64,000 nt of DNA, from the NCBI RefSeq assembly GCF_017654505.1, contig NC_054534.1, positions 45,917,226-45,981,225 on the forward strand. The letters run 5' to 3'. The notes below the pieces were generated by a model that was given only the letters and a program-made list of their open reading frames with translations, searched no databases and was not told the origin of the DNA. Of the stretch, positions 10,198 to 20,971 are shown piece after piece (positions within the stretch are counted from its first letter, which is position 1; every line of letters begins with the position of its first letter). Position numbers and translations under genes: made by a program. The stretch comes from Polyodon spathula. Lineage: Eukaryota; Chordata; Actinopteri; Acipenseriformes; Polyodontidae.

Positions 10198-10275
10198 CCT
10201 TTCTCTGTCCACCATCAGACTGGCATTGTATGCAGCATCGTTCTCCTAACACATTGCTCTCCATTCTTGCAAAGA
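10198..10275 (-). CDS. Candidate exon with Cys motif
   Basis: A 78-bp minus-strand exon has acceptor TTATTTCCAG and donor GTGAGT. It is open in one phase and contains the motif ERCCIQCQSDGG, a pair of close cysteines that might bind zinc. It ends with one base of a codon, which the next exon to the left (9793) completes. I do not recognise the family from this exon alone. Confidence 0.35.
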
Positions 10276-10471
10276 CTGGAAATAAATAATAAGAGTAAAG
10301 TTTTATATTTAACTAAAGTGGTAAAACAGGGTTTGTGTTGTTATGGGATACTACCACACTGGTTGCATAGTGAGGCAAGAGGCAAAGCTGGAACTTATTA
10401 AAAAGTAATGAGAAATAAACTCAAGTTTTAAAATGGATTATTGGCCATTTAGTCACCATTATGATGAAAAT

Positions 10472-10893
10472 GCAACTGTGGCAGAGCAAAGCTCTGCCCT
10501 TTTAAATTGGCAGGGATGGGGTTAACTTCCCCTGCCTGCCTGGGTTTATTATGTTCAGGTGGCTGGGGTTGATTAGTTGATTAGGTTGATTAACGATCAA
10601 TCAGCGCCCAGCCACCTGATATAAAAGGAGGCCTCAGCTTCTCATTTGGGGAGAGGGAGCTGAGGAAGCAGGTTGGTTTTTTTGGTTGTGTAGAAAACTT
10701 GAATCCAGTGAAGGCATTGCCCAGCCTGGAAACTGTTATTTTTGTGAGTTTTGTTTTTGCTTTATTTGTGTTTGAGTATTTGTTATTTTGTCCGTGTGCA
10801 CTTTATTTTTGTTTATTTATAATAAAATAGTTATTTTTTTGAACTGCAGTCTGTCTCTGGGCCTCTATCCACTCGCCAGCCTGCCACAGCAAC
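10472..10893 (+). mobile_element. Solo LTR with 5-bp target duplication
   Basis: A 412-bp LTR (10477-10888) begins TGTGGCAGAGCAAAG and ends GCCAGCCTGCCACA. It is flanked by the direct repeat GCAAC at 10472-10476 and 10889-10893. An AATAAAATAG polyadenylation-type signal occurs near 10820. It is the same LTR family as 4617-5005 in opposite orientation. No internal region is present, so it is a product of LTR-LTR recombination. The 5-bp duplication fits Ty3/gypsy integrases. Confidence 0.95.
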
Positions 10894-12398
10894 CTTAAAA
10901 GATGTTTTGACCATTATGCAGAGTAGCTCATTTAATTTGTACAGTAACATTCTGGATTAACATATCCACTGCAAAACTCCAGTGGAGCAGTGAGACACAT
11001 GTAGATTTACACTGTGGTAAATCATGAGATATTCCTGAAGCTATGAAACCACAGAGAGCACTAAAATTATTTGGAGGGTGATTTTTGTGTTATATAATGT
11101 ACAGTTACATGCCAAATACATTTACATTACCTCTGCTGTTTGGGAAAAACTCGCTGTTGGGGTGTCAGTCCCGTAATTTTGGTGTGACACTGGCACTGTG
11201 GTAACAGAAATACAGAAATGGAGGTGGGAATGATGAGATAAATGCTTTGGCTATAACGAGACAAACTAGCAAGAGTATGGTTTTCTGTGTGCGGCATCAG
11301 AATTTAAAATAAAACCAGACCTGGATGAAAATAACCCCCTAAGTCTCTATCACTCTTAGCAAAATAGCCTTGAGGAGATTCTGTTCTACATTTTATGTAT
11401 CAGTATTGGTTACATTTCTGAATTAAAACAAACAAAAAATAAAATAATACAAATCACTGGTATTGATTCTCTTACATCTTCAGTGTCTTGGGCATCTTGT
11501 CTTTGCATAGGGGAATGTAAATTAAATTATTGTGAGATGTATCCCTAACACCCCATGCTGTCCCTCTCCATAAATATTTTTTCCCTATTGGATAAACTAA
11601 AAATATATACATTTATTAGACCTTATATTGAAGAATATTATAGAAACAATGATATAAAGTATTTCTTTGTACAGTACTGGGAAATACTTGGGAGAATTTA
11701 TAAATCTAATTAATTAAATTTATGACTGTTCTACCGATATCCTCAACCACAAATATATTAATGAAATAACTTGTTACAAAAAACAGCAGGACTCTAAAAT
11801 AACACTTGCTTTATATCATGATCTGCCTCTACTTTATGGTAATAAACAATTACAGAATATAAAATAGAGACAAACCAATGAATCATATACTTTTTCTATA
11901 TTATCTTGACAAGTAGGGAACCTGTCTCAAAATATTGATAGCTGTTTTTCTAAATGAATGTAGCAATGAAACTGAATTTAATACTAATAATGTGTTATTC
12001 AGTATACCATTGGACAGATGTAGATATCTGACCTTCCTAGCTCACCACTTGATTTAATGGCTTCAGGGCATATCCTGTCTAAATGTAACTACTGAGCCTC
12101 TTCCTTCTGTCTGCCCTGCATAGCTCAAAGGGGGTGTTGCCTAGCACTTGGAAGGTGCTCCTAAAAAGGTCCACAAAGTCAGATTCATGCATAGCAAAAG
12201 CCAATTGAAGCCTCCTATAACTTCATACCATTACATGATGAATAATCTATTTTTAACACTGGTTCCATATATCACAAATGCAATGTGACAGAAAATGGAA
12301 CACCACTTAAGATATAAGTACAATTTTCTTGAAACTATAACTTACTTTTTCACCTTAAGTAGCTATGAATTGAGCAATATCATTTGTAGGGCCCATGG
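10894..12398. other. AT-rich intergenic or intronic DNA, no gene seen
   Basis: I looked on both strands for ORFs, terminal repeats and tRNA-like boxes and saw nothing supportable over this 1.5 kb. Confidence 0.6.
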
Positions 12399-13139
12399 TG
12401 ATCTGTGACAAGGTGGTTTACAGTACGTAGGTTTAAAGTTGATGTGATTATGAAACAAAAGACAAAGTTCACGATCCAATGAAGTTTATTTGTGTAATCC
12501 CGATCTGGCCACAAAGAATAATCCCAGGCAATACACAGCAATGTGTATTGCACTGTTGCAAACAAAGGGTTTACAGACCCAAATAATCAACACAGTTCAA
12601 AAGAATAAACACAGTAGAACACACACGATCACAAGTCCAGAGTGACTGATAAAGTACTCATGGTGAAATACAATTCATTCATGCAGTTGTGAAGTGTTGG
12701 CCGGGTTTAGTGCTGGCCTTAAGTGACAGCTCTGGATCATGTTAGCCATCTAATAAAAACAAACAAATACATTTTTGGACACGACAAACAAACAAAACAC
12801 TCATGGTTAAATCACAGTTCTCCTTTCATGGTTCAGCTTAACCATAACAAAAGGAACAGATCACCTCGCCACTTCGCCTTTTGTAACATCAGTCATGGCT
12901 CCTTCGTTAGTGAATGCAACTGTTTCTCCAATCTGCAGTTGCCACATCGCTTCCCTTCTAGAGTGATGACTTGGTGTACCATAGCTCCGCCCCCTTTTTA
13001 GATGGCCGACTTCCACCTAACCCTTAGAATTAATTGTCCGACCATCCAGTCTGGAGCACTCTGTTACCTTTACACAGCACCCTCACAGGGCAGGAGGGAG
13101 ATTTATAACCAAGATTCATTCTTTCATCGTCACATGATC
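12399..13139 (-). mobile_element. Solo LTR with 5-bp target duplication (gypsy-type)
   Basis: A 731-bp LTR at 12404-13134 reads TGTGACAA to CGTCACA on the plus strand and is flanked by TGATC at 12399-12403 and 13135-13139. It aligns along its length with the LTR at 42057-42790, where the primer-binding site lies on the left. The LTR is therefore in minus orientation. Shared blocks include AATCCCAGGCAATAC and GCAATGTGTATTGCACTGTT. There is no internal sequence: a recombined solo LTR. Confidence 0.93.
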
Positions 13140-14560
13140 ATAGTAATTATTTCAATGATCTCTAAACATGAATACTGATGCTGTAAAATTTAAAACCCTG
13201 TGGATGTATTGTATGTCGCAAATATATAGAGCGTAACTAAATAATAAAGGCAAAGTGACAAATTAGCATGAATACAACGTTAAAGAACACCAACATTACA
13301 GTCCATTACTTTATAATAAAAGACAGCACTGTCTCGAAAAAAGTACTTTAACAAAGCATGATGGTCAGGCTTTTCACCACTTGACCTTACAAGAGTATGT
13401 CTAACATAAACATGTTCCTCTCTTTCGTGATTTCCTAATAGCTTAATAATGTTTTAAATTGACCCTCCCATTGCTGCAGTTCAGTTGTTCAGCTATTGAA
13501 AATAACTGTGTTCAAACAGTTTGTCTTTTGTTTGTTTTTTGTTTTTCTTTTTAAATACTGAGATGCATTCTATAGTCATAACACTTTCAGTAAGTATTTC
13601 CAGTACAGTATCTCAACAAAAAATTAAATAACGTGATTCCGAAGTCGGGTCTTATGTGTGGGCTAACGCACATCAGTGACTCATGCGCCCAGCTACAGAT
13701 GCTTCGGTCTTAGCGAACACAGGGTATTTTGAAAGCAAAAAAAAAAAAAAAAAGGACGACACAAGCACCTCAAGCAACGCTACATTTTTTTTTTTTTTTT
13801 TTTCCTCAGTGGGTGGGGGGGGTCTGAATGGGGGCAGTGATGAATACTTACAAAAAAAAAGTTATATATAAGCAAAATTAAGTTTTATAAATATTTGTTT
13901 GTTTCACTTACTGAGCAATTTAGAATTAGGAGTTTTCCTTAAGTTAGTCATGTTTATAAAATGAGTATTTTAAATACTCTATCCTGATTGGTCAAAACAG
14001 GTCACATGGTGGTGTTGCTACTACAGCATATCACCATGGGTCAGACTTTTTTTCCCAAAAACGGGCAAGTCACTGGCAGATATCTATACCACTACAATTT
14101 AAAAACAAAAACGGCATTTATCGCAATAAACATGACCTGGATAACAAAGGATGATTAAAAAAAAAACGCACTCTCACCTCATACTATTGCAGGTCTTGTT
14201 AGAAGGATCTGCGTGATTTAAAGGCAGTCTTATTTGTGCTGCGTGATTTAAAGGTAGACTCATTTGTGCCCTGTCATGATGAAAATGGGCAATAATATTT
14301 TACTTTAAAATGTAATTAATAAACCAAGAATTACAAGAAGTGTAACCAATCAAAACAGCACTTTCAATGGCAATGTCCAATTCAACACCTGAAATTATTT
14401 AAATTAATGCATTTTTGGTTTTTATGTTTTAAGTGAGTATTTTTTCTAAGGTCAGGCAGAGGTTGAAGGATATTTAATTAAAAAAAAAATACTTTTTTGT
14501 TAAGACATGTTTTTACAATTATTTATTTAATTTTTCTGTAATATTGATTGATCCATTTTA
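13140..14560. other. No gene; small repeats only
   Basis: The segment holds poly-A and poly-T runs near 13738-13803 and a 30-bp tandem duplication at 14209-14268 (two copies of CTGCGTGATTTAAAGG...). It is otherwise AT-rich with no coding sequence I can support. Confidence 0.55.
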
Positions 14561-14563
14561 TAA

Positions 14564-14686
14564 GCACAATAAGGCACTTCAGGGCGTGGGATATACTCCA
14601 ATATCCACACGCCCTGGGCGGTTAAAGCCACTTGGGGCGTGTGGATATTAGAGTATATCCCACACCCTGTAGTGTCTTATTGCTTA
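14564..14686. repeat. Palindromic (foldback) element, about 120 bp
   Basis: The arms 14564-14614 and 14634-14686 are reverse complements with a few mismatches (outer AATAAGGCACTTCAGGG, inner ATATCCACACGCCC) around a ~19-base loop. The loop-proximal sequence AAAGCCACTTGGGGCGTG resembles the outer arm of the palindrome at 8536-8658, so the two look like relatives with different parts of a shared unit inverted. Confidence 0.85.
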
Positions 14687-15336
14687 CATAGCTCACTTTT
14701 GAACCGTGAGACCGTCGCCGCCTTCATTATAAATGCTTTCACGTTAAAAATATACTGATGGTACGCATTTGCGTCTTATACAATAATAACAAAGTCTGCA
14801 TTTCTTTATTGGTCTGCATGCGTACCTGTCTAAAAGGCTTTGTCTTCGTATTATACATTCGGAAGGGGTCGTGGGGTCGAGCAGCGGTGTCAGTAGCCAC
14901 CGCTTCAGTGGATACCTGTTGGACCATATAAAAACCAACCTCTTAGACGGTCATACTGTTTCGGTTTCCACCTACCATCAAGGCGGTCCTAGGAGGCAGC
15001 GTACCACTGTCCTTACACGGCGTCCTTTCTGGTTGGGAGGGAGATTTGCAACATCAAATCTTTCTCTCTCTATCGCAGTCCCCTTATGATTTACCTATAA
15101 ATGCCTATTCTGTGTTGGTGTGTGTACTTTAGTGTTACAGGCAGTGTGCTCGCCACATGACTCTTTCCAGGTCACCCTGAAGCACTTGGCAGATGTCAGT
15201 GACTGTTTGTCAGTAGAGACAAATTTGCTGCATACATTGTGTGTCAGACAGGCCCAGAAAAGACAGATGACTTTTAAGTATTTGGGGACGTCTCCACCTT
15301 CACTCTTTGTCTGACCACATAGACATTAATTAATTC

Positions 15337-15338
<2 letters not shown>
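14687..15338. other. No confident feature
   Basis: A slightly GC-richer stretch around 14860-15070 has only short ORFs. No domain, terminal repeat or splice pattern is convincing. Confidence 0.45.

Positions 15339-15397
<59 letters not shown>
15339..15397 (+). repeat. (ATT)n microsatellite
   Basis: A pure ATT repeat. On the minus strand it forms the (AAT)n tail of the adjacent SINE-like fragment, so it probably grew from that retroposon's 3' end. Confidence 0.95.
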
Positions 15398-15400
<3 letters not shown>

Positions 15401-15480
15401 TTATGTATTTCTTGCAGAAACCCTTATCTAAGGCAACTTACAATTGTTACAAAATGACAGTACAAAGTATCACATTAATC
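15398..15480 (-). repeat. SINE/LINE 3'-tail fragment
   Basis: On the minus strand the sequence reads TTGTAAGTTGCCTTAGATAA, then GGGTTTCTGC, then an AT-rich tail. This is the common fish retroposon tail in which GTAAGT(C/T)GC...GGATAAGG...TCTGC precedes a microsatellite. No tRNA-like head is visible. Confidence 0.5.
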
Positions 15481-15718
15481 CAGTCCACACTCCATATTTT
15501 TTTATTTCTCTCTTTTTTCTCTCTCTCTTTTCATTATCTACTTCCCTGGTAGTTTCACCAGTATTAAGAGTCGACCATGTAATTTGTGCACATTTTACAC
15601 CTGGTTTTCACATGTCTACTGAAATGGAAACGCTAACACTGTTGATGGTTTGCTAAATCGTTACATTTTTATTTAAATGAGGACACTCCCCAAGTTCAGC
15701 CCATGCTAAATAGGGCCC

Positions 15719-16720
15719 TGTGAGGCGTGTGAGTAAAAATGGATTTTCCAGACAGTGATTTACGTGTAAAAATTTAAATTTTATTTAATATTACACGGAA
15801 AAAAAAGAAAAATAATAAAGAAGGATGTGAGGGAGGGAGTGCTGGAGTAATCAAAAATAAAGGAACAGAAGCCTCTTAGTCCTCTTCGCATTCTGCTTAA
15901 ATCCAAAAATAAAACAAAAAGGAATAAAAACAGAGAAGAGCCAAGTTAGTAAAGCCTCCGTTCGTGACACAGTCCAAACTCCCATGTACTTCCCTCCAGC
16001 CTTTTTTCCCCCGCCTCTATTCCTTAGGACCAACCCCGAACACAGTAGCACGTTCCCTTTAGTATGCAAACCCTGCCCCGGTAGTCAGTGGATCACCAAT
16101 CCCAAACTGACAGGTATCCTTAATTTCACTTGACTCCAGTGGCTGGAATTTATATACTTGTACTTCCGCCCCTCACCAAGGTGCCGCCCCTCAAAAAGAT
16201 GACTTTTGTCATGGTCACAAGACCTTGGTAAGGGAAGTCCCGAGTTGGTTTGATGCCTTCTACTGTTGGGAGGCTGAATTGCAGACCGAAACCCCTTTGA
16301 CTCATTACACATCCCACCCTTCAGAGTGGAGCCGAAGGAACACTCGGAAACCTCTAACCCCTCCTTTTCTCCTCCCTCCCGGGAAAAAAAAATCAGCGTT
16401 TTGATGTAACTTACCTGCACGATGCCTTATTTGAAAGGCAAAGGGTTGGAGCGCCAGGTACCACCGCGTAATCCTAGCGTTTGAATCCTTCATTGTGTCT
16501 AACCACTTTAAAGGGGCGTGATCTGTGATGAGTACAAAGGGTCGTCCCAGAAGATAGTATTTTAAGGACTCCACCGCCCATTTGGTCAGGGGTTGGAAGA
16601 TTTATCAAGGGAAAATGAAATGAGGGAGAAGGGACAAGGGCCTCGCATTCATCAATACTTCTTACGAAGTCAGTCAAGTCAGTTGAATTAAATCCAGTGA
16701 CAGGAAGCAAACCACAGTTC
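15719..16720 (-). mobile_element. Ty3/gypsy 3' end: RNase H, polypurine tract, LTR
   Basis: Read on the minus strand: the end of pol (about 16720 down to 16330), a polypurine tract GAAGGGTGGGA (about 16322-16312), and a 593-bp LTR (16311 down to 15719) that begins TGTGTAATGAG and ends CGCCTCACA. A TATA-like TATATAAATT lies about 160 bases into the LTR. The upstream part of pol and the 5' LTR are missing. The R2-group LINE starts immediately to the right. Confidence 0.8.
16330..16600 (-). pseudogene. Gypsy pol RNase H fragment
   Basis: The minus-strand translation contains YYLLGRPFVLITDHAPLKWL and NARITRWYLALQPFAFQIRH, then AGKLHQNADF. These are the last RNase H blocks of gypsy pol (the TDH and NADxLSR motifs). 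The final NAD box runs into FFFPGG instead of LSR. Upstream (16710-16600) the frame is disturbed by a deletion, so the active-site start of RNase H and all of RT are gone. Confidence 0.85.
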
Positions 16721-16748
16721 GCAGGATATCAGCACCCCTGTCATAGGC

Positions 16749-17685
16749 ATGAGGAGGACTTGCATGCATACAACTAGTGATGAACCTAATGATCCTTGCG
16801 AACCCGGTCAGCCAAACCAGCGTAACAGAGAAAAGAACCTCAACGGGCACAAGCCTGGAGTTAAATGGCCAAGTGCTTGTGAGAAAACTGTGTGGGACAC
16901 AGTAAACACGGATCTCTGTTTTAGTTTGGAAAGGTTAAAAGGAACAGTTGAAAAGAAGCTGGATACATTTGGGGACATCATCTACGCATATGGAAGCAAG
17001 AGGTTTGGAAATGAAAAAAGGAAGGAAAAAGTACAAACTATTCCTGGAAAGTCTAGACGGCAGCAGGAGATTGAACGCTTAGTTAGGAGAAGGAGGCAGT
17101 TGAGGAAGCAATGGAAAAAAAGCAGAACAAAGTCAGAAGGAGGGACTCGATCTGTTACAAGGGGTCATAAAAGATAAGCTTGCAACATTGCGCAGAGCTG
17201 AGCGCCTACGGAAACGCTATAAAAAGAAAGAGTGTGCAAGAACTAACTTTTATAAAGATGCATTCAAATTTGTAAAGAAGATATTCAACAGTGAGAAAAA
17301 TGGTACACTAAAATCATTTAAGTTTGAGCTGGAGAGATATTTGAAGGAAACACATACAGATTAAAAAAGGCAGGAGTCTGTGTCAATTCCTTCAGATATT
17401 CCACCTATCAATCCACCCGAATACCAAATGGAGGACTGTGCACCTAAGTGGAAAGAAGTAGAGCAAGCTGTGAAAAAAGCAAGGGCATCATCATCTCCAG
17501 GGCCTAATGGAGTTCCATACAGAGTCTACACAAGTGCTTCTGGAGTTCTACGAATCCTGTGGAAATTGATGAAAGTGGCATGGGAAAAACAGGTTGTACC
17601 AAGAGAATGGCACCGAGCAGGTGGAGTCTTTACACCAAAAGAAAAGGATTCTACAAGCATCGGCCAGTTTTGTCCTATTTCCCTA
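16749..17685 (+). pseudogene. R2-group LINE pol, N-terminal and early RT part
   Basis: The segment 16749-17177 codes for a basic linker (ERLKGTVEKKLDTFGDIIYA, then Arg/Lys-rich IERLVRRRRQLRKQWKK). After a frame break and a TAA near 17362, 17380-17685 carries early RT blocks: KKARASSSPGPNGVPYRVY and PKEKDSTSIGQFCPISLL. The SSPGPNGVPY motif is the usual one before RT block 1 in this group. Coding is interrupted at 17686-17689 by the piggyBac target site. Confidence 0.7.
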
Positions 17686-17850
17686 TTAACCCTTTGCGGT
17701 CCTTTGTCGGCTTTTAAGCCAGAAAAAGCCAAGGCAAGGCGTTTCCTAATTGTCTTTGATCAGAAAGAAGGCTGAGACAGCCGCATAGACCATGTACAGG
17801 CTGAGCAAAGCCGAATTAAACAGATAGAGACTGAGACGCACAGACTGAGA

Positions 17851-18914
17851 ATGGCGCAGAGAAGGTGGAGAAAGTCAAGGCAGCCTGAAGAACTTGCACA
17901 GATGATGGATGAGGCAGAAAGTACAGACGAAAGCAGTTTGGGTGATGATTTTGATAAATCTAGTGACGAGGAAGTAACTATTTTTCTTATTGAGGACTCT
18001 GAGGAAAGTGACCACGAACCAGACGCGCAGCCGGAGGGCGAATGGAGACGCGCATCGGTAAGTGCAGATGCTTTCACAAAACTCCAGTTTACTGTGGTAA
18101 ATAGAGGATATCAAGAGAGTACTACTTTGAGAACTGCACTGGAGTTTTTTCACCTTTTTTTTCATGAACGCTTTCTTTACTGAAATTGTAAATGAAACCA
18201 ATAGATATGCAAGCATAAAACTAACGGGACCGCTGCATCATAATTATATTTGGAACTCCTGCAAACCTGTTACGTTACCAGAGATGAAGGCATTTTTTGG
18301 TGTTCTGCTGAATATGGGACTGAATGCAAAAACAGACATAAAATAATATTTCTCAGACGAATGGGCTAACAGAATGCAGTTTTTTGCAGATCTTTTGGAT
18401 GCTACACCTTTGCCCTCCCCCACCCAGGTGCCTCGGGCTGCTTTTGTTAGCAGAGGACAAAAGGTCAGGAATGTGGTCAGCTACAAAAAATGCTGTGAGC
18501 TATTTATCACAGGTAGAGACAATTACATTGATGAGAGCACTGTTGGCTTCAAAGGAAGGATTATCTTCAAGTGCTACAATCCTCAGAAGCCTATCAAGTG
18601 GGGGATGCGTGTGTGTGTTTTAGATGACTGTGAAAATGTCTCTGCTATTCTTCCTTACTTTGGAAGCCCAACAACAGACTCCATTTTGAGCCTTGACATG
18701 TCATTTTCATCACGAATTGAAATGGAATGGAAAGACACATTTCATTTTCAAAAATGAATCGAAGAGCACCAAAGACTGTGCAGTGTGCAATGACAGAAAG
18801 ACAAAAGGGGGGAAGAGAGAGACTGTAGGCTTCTGCAAAACATACTCAAGGCAGCCAGGGTTACATCCAGGCGACTGTTTTGAAATATACCAAACCATGG
18901 ACACATACAGATAA
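17851..18914 (+). pseudogene. piggyBac transposase, internally deleted and frameshifted
   Basis: The N-terminal acidic region (17851-18183) is rich in D and E. After a frame change, 18164-18346 gives the insertion domain (LPEMKAFFGVLLNMGL). Past a stop at 18344-18346, 18374-18757 holds the first catalytic block YIDESTVGFKGR and KPIKWGMRVCVL. The protein then jumps directly to the C-terminal Cys-rich domain (18760-18900: CAVCNDRKTKGGK, GFCKTY, LHPGDCFEIYQT). The segment that should contain the second and third catalytic Asp is missing, so the copy could not transpose itself. Confidence 0.85.
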
Positions 18915-19149
18915 TTTCTATCATTAAATGCCTTTTTTGTTTGCAAACCTCGTCTGGTGTAAATAGTTATAACATTGATGAAAAATAGTTTTTAGTTATG
19001 TTTTTTTTTTTGTTTGTAGTAGTGTGTAATTGATTGGTTAAAAGTTTTGTACCTGTCTGATTATTCTAAAGGTAATATAAGCAAGCAAAAACTCTAATTT
19101 TGTGACATTTTGTTACTTTTTTTCAATGTTCACCTGATATACACACACA

Positions 19150-20752
19150 CATAGTGGCTTGCAAAAGTATTCAGACCCCTGACCAATTCTCTCATATTAC
19201 TGAATTACAAATGGTACATTGAAATTTCATTCTGTTTGATATTTTATTTTTAAACACTGAAACTCAGAATCAATTATTGTAAGATGACATTGGTTTTATG
19301 TTGCGAAATATTTTTAAGAAAAATAAAAAAACTGAAATATCTTGCTTGCATAAGTATTCAACCCCTGTGCTGTGGAAGCTCCCAGTTTGCACCGATGAAA
19401 GAAATTGCCCTAACAAGGACACTATTACCTAAAGTTGCTGTCACATTTTCTAGATAAAAACCGCACTGTTGAAGGATCATTGGTAAGGCTGTAAATCTGA
19501 AGGAAAATGAAGACCAAAGAGCATTCTACAGAAGTTAGAGATAAAGTAATACAAATGCATAGATTAGGGAAAGGGTAAAAAATAATATCCAAGTGTTTGG
19601 ATATCCCAATGAGGACTGTTGGATGAATAATCAGGAAGTGGAATCTGCATCACACCACCCAGGCACTGCCAAGAAAAGGCTGTCCCTCAAACCTCAGCGC
19701 ACAAACAAGAAGGATACTTGTGAGAGAAGCCACAGAGAGTCCAACAATCACTTTGAAGGAGCTACAGAGTTCAGTGGCTGGGAGTGGAGTAATGGTGCAC
19801 CAGTCAACCATATCAAGAGCTCTGCATAACACTGGCCTGTATGGGTGGGTGGCAAGAAGGAAGCAGTTACTCAAAAAGTGCCATCTGAAAGCACATCTGG
19901 AGTTTGCCAGAAAGCATGAGAGTGACCCAGCTGCGATGTGGGGAAAAAGGTTTTGTGGTCAGATGAGACTAAGACAGAGCTTTTTGGCCAAAACTCAAAG
20001 CGCTATGTGTGGCACAAACATAACTCTGCCCATGACTCAAGACACACCATCTCTAAAGTAAAGTACAGTGATGGCAGCATCATGCTGTGGGGATGCTTCT
20101 CATCAGCAGGGACTGGACATCTTGTTACAATTGAAGGAAGAGTGGATGGAGCAAAATACAGGAAAATACTGCAAGAGAATCTGCTTCAGGGCGCTAAAAA
20201 ACTGAAGCTTGGGAGGAAATTCACCTTTCAGCAGGACAATGATCCCAAGCACAAGGTCAAAGCAACATTGGAATGGCTCAAGAACAAAAAGTTGAATGTC
20301 CTACAGTGACCCAGTCAAAGTCCTGATCTCAATCCCATTGAGAATCTGTGGCACTATTTGAAAATTGTGGTCCACAAGCGTTGTCCAACCAATCTGAACA
20401 ACCTGGAGCAAATCTGTCAAGAAGAATGGGCCAAAATCACTCCGACACTGTGTGCAAAGCTGGTACATACTTACCCCAAAAGACTTAAAGCTGTTATTGC
20501 AGCGAAAGGTGGCTTTACCAAATATTAATGTGAGGGGGCTGAATACTTATGCAAGCAAGATATTTCAGTTCTTTTTTTTTTTCTTAAAAATATTTCCCAA
20601 CATAAAACCAATGTCACCTTACAATAATTGATTTTGAGTTTAAGTGTTTTAAAATAAAATATCAAACATAACGAAATTTCAGTGTACCATTTATAATTCA
20701 GTAATATGAGAGAATTGGTCAGGGGTCTGAATACTTTTGCAAGCCACTTTGT
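19150..20752 (+). mobile_element. Tc1 transposon with long inverted repeats, nested in piggyBac
   Basis: The inverted repeats are about 215 bp each (19152-19370 and 20535-20752) and near-identical. Each holds two direct copies of a transposase-site-like motif: outer GGCTTGCAAAAGTATTCA and inner CTTGCTTGCATAAGTATTCA. This is the IR/DR arrangement of Sleeping Beauty-like elements. The ends abut TA-rich sequence. Length is about 1.6 kb, the normal size, so the element is structurally complete. Confidence 0.92.
19507..20528 (+). pseudogene. Tc1 transposase (nested copy), several stops and a frameshift
   Basis: It starts at ATG 19507 (MKTKEHSTEVRDKVIQMH). In-frame stops follow after GLGKG (about 19576) and after MRTVG. 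The DNA-binding part continues to about 19930. After a frame change the catalytic domain shows LWSDETK, FTFQQDNDPKHK and [11 protein letters not shown], so all three acidic residues are present. An extra stop lies just before PSQSPDLN (about 20307). It ends normally with AAKGGFTKY and a TAA at 20526-20528. The length would be about 340 aa, as expected for the family. Confidence 0.9.
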
Positions 20753-20971
20753 ATATATATATATATATAACATGTTTTTTCTTTAAAAAGTTGGTACTGT
20801 TGTCTTTGTATAGGGTACCCTTTGGACTTGCACTGCTTTGTTACTTGTTTTAAGCAAACAAAGTCACTTTGTTTCAATTTGCACATAGTCTGAAATTTTA
20901 TTTTGTTCACAAAAATTAATTGGACCGGACCAGCCTGACAGCCGCAGAATAAATGGACTGCAAAGGGTTAA

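Larger units (their letters stand above)
17686..20971 (+). mobile_element. piggyBac transposon in TTAA target, with nested Tc1
   Basis: The element spans 17690-20967 and is flanked by TTAA at 17686-17689 and 20968-20971. The terminal inverted repeats are CCCTTTGCGGTCC on the left and, reverse-complemented, CCCTTTGCAGTCC on the right (12 of 13 identical). TTAA duplication is the hallmark of piggyBac. The total is 3,278 bp, of which about 1.6 kb is the nested Tc1 at 19150-20752. It interrupts the RT of the R2-group LINE. Confidence 0.95.
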
